Shown piece after piece: positions 62,529-64,000 of a DNA stretch of 64,000 nt; the stretch's first letter is position 1, and every line of letters starts with the position of its first letter. Below the pieces are notes generated by a model, which worked only from the letters and a program-made list of their open reading frames with translations, had not been told where the DNA came from and made no database searches. The translations under genes and the position numbers were made by a program. This DNA comes from Bacillus mesophilus (GTDB lineage Bacteria; Bacillota; Bacilli; Bacillales; SA4). Where the stretch lies: NCBI RefSeq assembly GCF_011008845.1, contig NZ_JAAIWM010000009.1:62001-126000 (forward strand), given 5' to 3'.

Positions 62529-63182
62529 CTAAACACCTACATCTTCAAACCTATTAATGTCTCGGTTGTGGCCAATAACAATGAGGATGTCACCCTTTTT
62601 AATGACTACATCTGCTACAGGCGCAACATTGACTTCTTCTCCGCTTTGAATTCCCACTACACTACAGCCATACTTTGCACGTATATCAAGGTCAATCAGT
62701 GTCTTGTTATGAAGCTTATCAGAAGCCACAATTTCAACAATACTATGATCCTTTGATAGCTCAATAAAATCGATAATTTTTTCTGAAGCAACATGATGAG
62801 CGATCCGCTTAGCCATATCCCTCTCAGGATGTATAATCTTATCTGCTCCTATTTTTTCTAACACTTTATGATGATAATCATTCTGCGCCTTTGCCCAAAC
62901 CTGCTTGACACCCATTTCTTTTAGATGCAAGGTGGTTAGAACACTTGCTTCAATATCATCTCCAAAGGAAACAACTACTAAGTCAAAATTACGAATCCCT
63001 AATTGCTTTAACGTGAATTCATCAAACGTGTTAGCCTGAATGGTATGAGTCGCGTAATCTGAAAAATCATTCACCTTATCAATGCTTTTATCTACTGCTA
63101 ATGTTTCAATCCCTAAAGTATAGAACTCCTTGACTAGACTTCCACCAAATCTTCCTAGACCTAAGACTGCTACTTGTTTCAT
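62529..63182 (-). CDS. ktrA: K+ uptake regulatory subunit KtrA (RCK domain)
   Basis: A 217-residue cytosolic gating subunit. The ATG at 63182 has GGAGAGG nine bases upstream, and the protein starts KQVAVLGLGRFGGSLVKEF, as in KtrA. The N-terminal RCK Rossmann domain binds ATP/ADP or NAD (GLGRFG, DKSIDK), and the C-terminal RCK_C domain (about 135-217), a known c-di-AMP site, begins IDFIELSKDHSIVEIV. It assembles as an octameric ring on the KtrB dimer. Earlier in-frame Met codons lack a site. The ydaO-type riboswitch lies about 350 bases upstream. Confidence 0.95.
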   Translation of the reverse strand: MKQVAVLGLGRFGGSLVKEFYTLGIETLAVDKSIDKVNDFSDYATHTIQANTFDEFTLKQLGIRNFDLVVVSFGDDIEASVLTTLHLKEMGVKQVWAKAQNDYHHKVLEKIGADKIIHPERDMAKRIAHHVASEKIIDFIELSKDHSIVEIVASDKLHNKTLIDLDIRAKYGCSVVGIQSGEEVNVAPVADVVIKKGDILIVIGHNRDINRFEDVGV

Positions 63183-63293
63183 TTTATTCTTCCTCTCCAT
63201 CATCATGTAAGACCATCGTTCATCTATGCATAAAAAATAGACCAATGCTTACTTCTTCCCCAATTAAAAGACAAGTTGAAACACCATCACTGT

Positions 63294-63494
63294 TCAGTGC
63301 ACATAAATGTCCACATGAAAAATGACAAACTTGTATACTGGAGAAAAAGTACCCAGTGGTCTACGTAACACCCAGCTAGTAACCTTGTTACTCTCTTTGT
63401 GTTCAGTCTTCCATGTTACTTTTCCTATAATAGGCACAATAAAAAGACCTACTTTTTCTTCAAGCTGCTCATCAATTGCATAAAAACGCAACAA
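63294..63494 (-). CDS. Possible 66-residue ORF between riboswitch and ktrA
   Basis: A TTG at 63494 follows AGGAGG by eight bases, but that AGGAGG is also the 3' arm of the riboswitch terminator. The protein begins LRFYAIDEQLEEKVGLFIVP and matches no family. Its 3' part contains local inverted repeats, which is odd for coding DNA. It might be a regulated small protein, a decayed gene, or chance within an unusually long ktrA leader. Confidence 0.3.
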   Translation of the reverse strand: MLRFYAIDEQLEEKVGLFIVPIIGKVTWKTEHKESNKVTSWVLRRPLGTFSPVYKFVIFHVDIYVH

Positions 63495-63496
63495 AA

Positions 63497-63533
63497 AAGC
63501 CTCCTGAAATAAGGTGGTCTTTTAGACCTCCTT
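63497..63533 (-). terminator. Riboswitch expression platform: terminator and antiterminator
   Basis: On the minus strand GACCACCT can pair either back with AGGAGGTC (AAGGAGGTC at 63533-63525) or forward with AGGAGGC (63505-63499), which is followed by TTTTTT. The two pairings exclude each other, as expected for a ligand-controlled terminator. Confidence 0.7.
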
Positions 63534-63668
63534 CGCTTTAGCCGACGAAGTTAGCTGACGGGTAGGATGGCGAAAGAGCTTTCTCATCCCTTCTACACTG
63601 TAGAATTAACCCCAAAAAATTGGTTCCTCCGCTCCCTGTTCTAGGGACTAGGCCGAATTCAATTGTAT
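63534..63668 (-). ncRNA. ydaO/yuaA c-di-AMP riboswitch
   Basis: Read on the minus strand it has the conserved blocks of this class: GGAGGAACCAATTTTTTGGGG followed by TTAAT, then AGGGATGAGAAAGCTCTTTCG, then CATCCTACCCGTCAGCTAAC near the 3' side. It lies upstream of ktrAB, the usual target in Bacillus (yuaA is ktrA). c-di-AMP binding is known to turn such genes off. The 5' boundary is approximate. Confidence 0.9.
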
Positions 63669-63915
63669 GATTACGAGGTAAATATACTCCTATCTTCAAA
63701 ACTTGTAAACCTTCTTTTATTTATGAAAATCGTTCAAACTTAGCAAAAAACATATACTCTCATATAAAATACTCTTATTTCCTTAAATTTACTCCATGTT
63801 CCGATGTAAATTACAATTTCCCATTTTTAACTAAAACATAGATTGACAAGCCTCTATTTCTCCCTTTATGATTGTCCTCGTAAAATATAACTTCACCTTT
63901 AGGAGTGAATACTCT
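63669..63915. other. Divergent promoter region
   Basis: A/T-rich sequence between the riboswitch and the plus-strand gene at 63916. TTGACA occurs near 63843 on the plus strand and could be the -35 box for the right-hand gene. No repeat or ORF was found. Confidence 0.35.
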
Positions 63916-64000
63916 ATGCCAGTTTCCCCAAAAAGAAAGCTAGAATCTGAAATTAGTGAGGCGTTCATTAAGTTTCAAAGAGAATTAATTGGTCGTGGAC
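63916..64000 (+). CDS. DUF2294 (YbcI-like) protein, 5' part (3' end outside window)
   Basis: The ATG has AGGAGTG eight bases upstream. The visible 28 residues begin PVSPKRKLESEISEAFIKFQ and continue RELIGRG, close to the opening of DUF2294 proteins such as Bacillus subtilis YbcI. The family is small, cytoplasmic and uncharacterised. It diverges from the ktrAB riboswitch. Confidence 0.6.
   Translation, partial: MPVSPKRKLESEISEAFIKFQRELIGRG

Noticed and set aside
1..64000. tRNA, rRNA, CRISPR array, prophage or intact insertion sequence
   Set aside because: Read through on both strands; no cloverleaf with tRNA consensus, no direct-repeat/spacer array of CRISPR size, no transposase, integrase or phage gene was found.

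Overview
The window is low-GC chromosomal DNA with strong Shine-Dalgarno sequences (AGGAGG, GGAGG), frequent TTG/GTG starts, and dense hairpin terminators. Gene content is typical of an aerobic or facultative Bacillaceae: a ba3 oxidase, xpaC-telA, YcgT, YdhK, KtrAB under a c-di-AMP riboswitch, FadR-type glucarate genes, TrmL and a YbcI-like gene at the right edge. I see no rRNA, tRNA, phage, CRISPR or intact insertion sequence. The species cannot be named from the sequence alone.

Layout. 1-4.2 kb: the end of a chemoreceptor gene, a repeat-rich intergenic stretch (a multi-hairpin element, a phased short-repeat array, terminators), then a ba3-type oxidase operon behind a textbook Fnr box. 4.4-13.8 kb: a Na/Pi cotransporter, a GNAT-like protein, an R2-like ligand-binding oxidase beside a relic of an MFS gene, a HAD phosphatase, a secreted fasciclin protein, a MATE pump and a Gfo/Idh/MocA dehydrogenase. 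13.8-25.1 kb: a beta-glucoside regulon with an ABC importer, YesL, two GH1 beta-glucosidases, an SDR, two aldo/keto reductases and a LacI regulator, with GAAACCGGTTTC-type operators at several promoters. 25.3-29.1 kb: TrmL, a possible coupled micro-ORF pair, then an operon of RsbW-like kinase, STAS protein and Cache chemoreceptor. 29.6-41.6 kb: Fur-boxed YcgT, a TlpA thioredoxin with a membrane partner, an Asn/Tyr/His-rich cupin, a tandem ferritin-like protein, a thioesterase, a DUF6671 plus long-type isocitrate dehydrogenase operon, sigma-W-type xpaC-telA, and a CcdA-like membrane protein.

41.6-45.1 kb holds a small sirohaem/4Fe-4S protein, a Met/His-rich YdhK lipoprotein and a two-component system, possibly one metal or envelope stress unit. 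45.4-53.3 kb is a full D-glucarate catabolic operon (FadR-type regulator, KdgD, 2,5-dioxovalerate dehydrogenase, GudD) joined to a tripartite tricarboxylate-type (TctABC) importer. 53.4-61 kb carries a YhfK-like protein, a frameshifted VOC gene, an unknown large membrane protein, an M48 peptidase fused to ankyrin repeats, an RDD protein, a methyltransferase and lactate dehydrogenase. 61.2-63.7 kb is ktrAB and its riboswitch.

The most unusual signals are two intergenic arrays of about 10-bp boxes (1472-1583 and 56500-56591). They repeat every 20-21 bp, about two helical turns. Both lie just downstream of the preceding gene's terminator in the same transcriptional polarity, and their boxes share an AATT-CGT-GA core.
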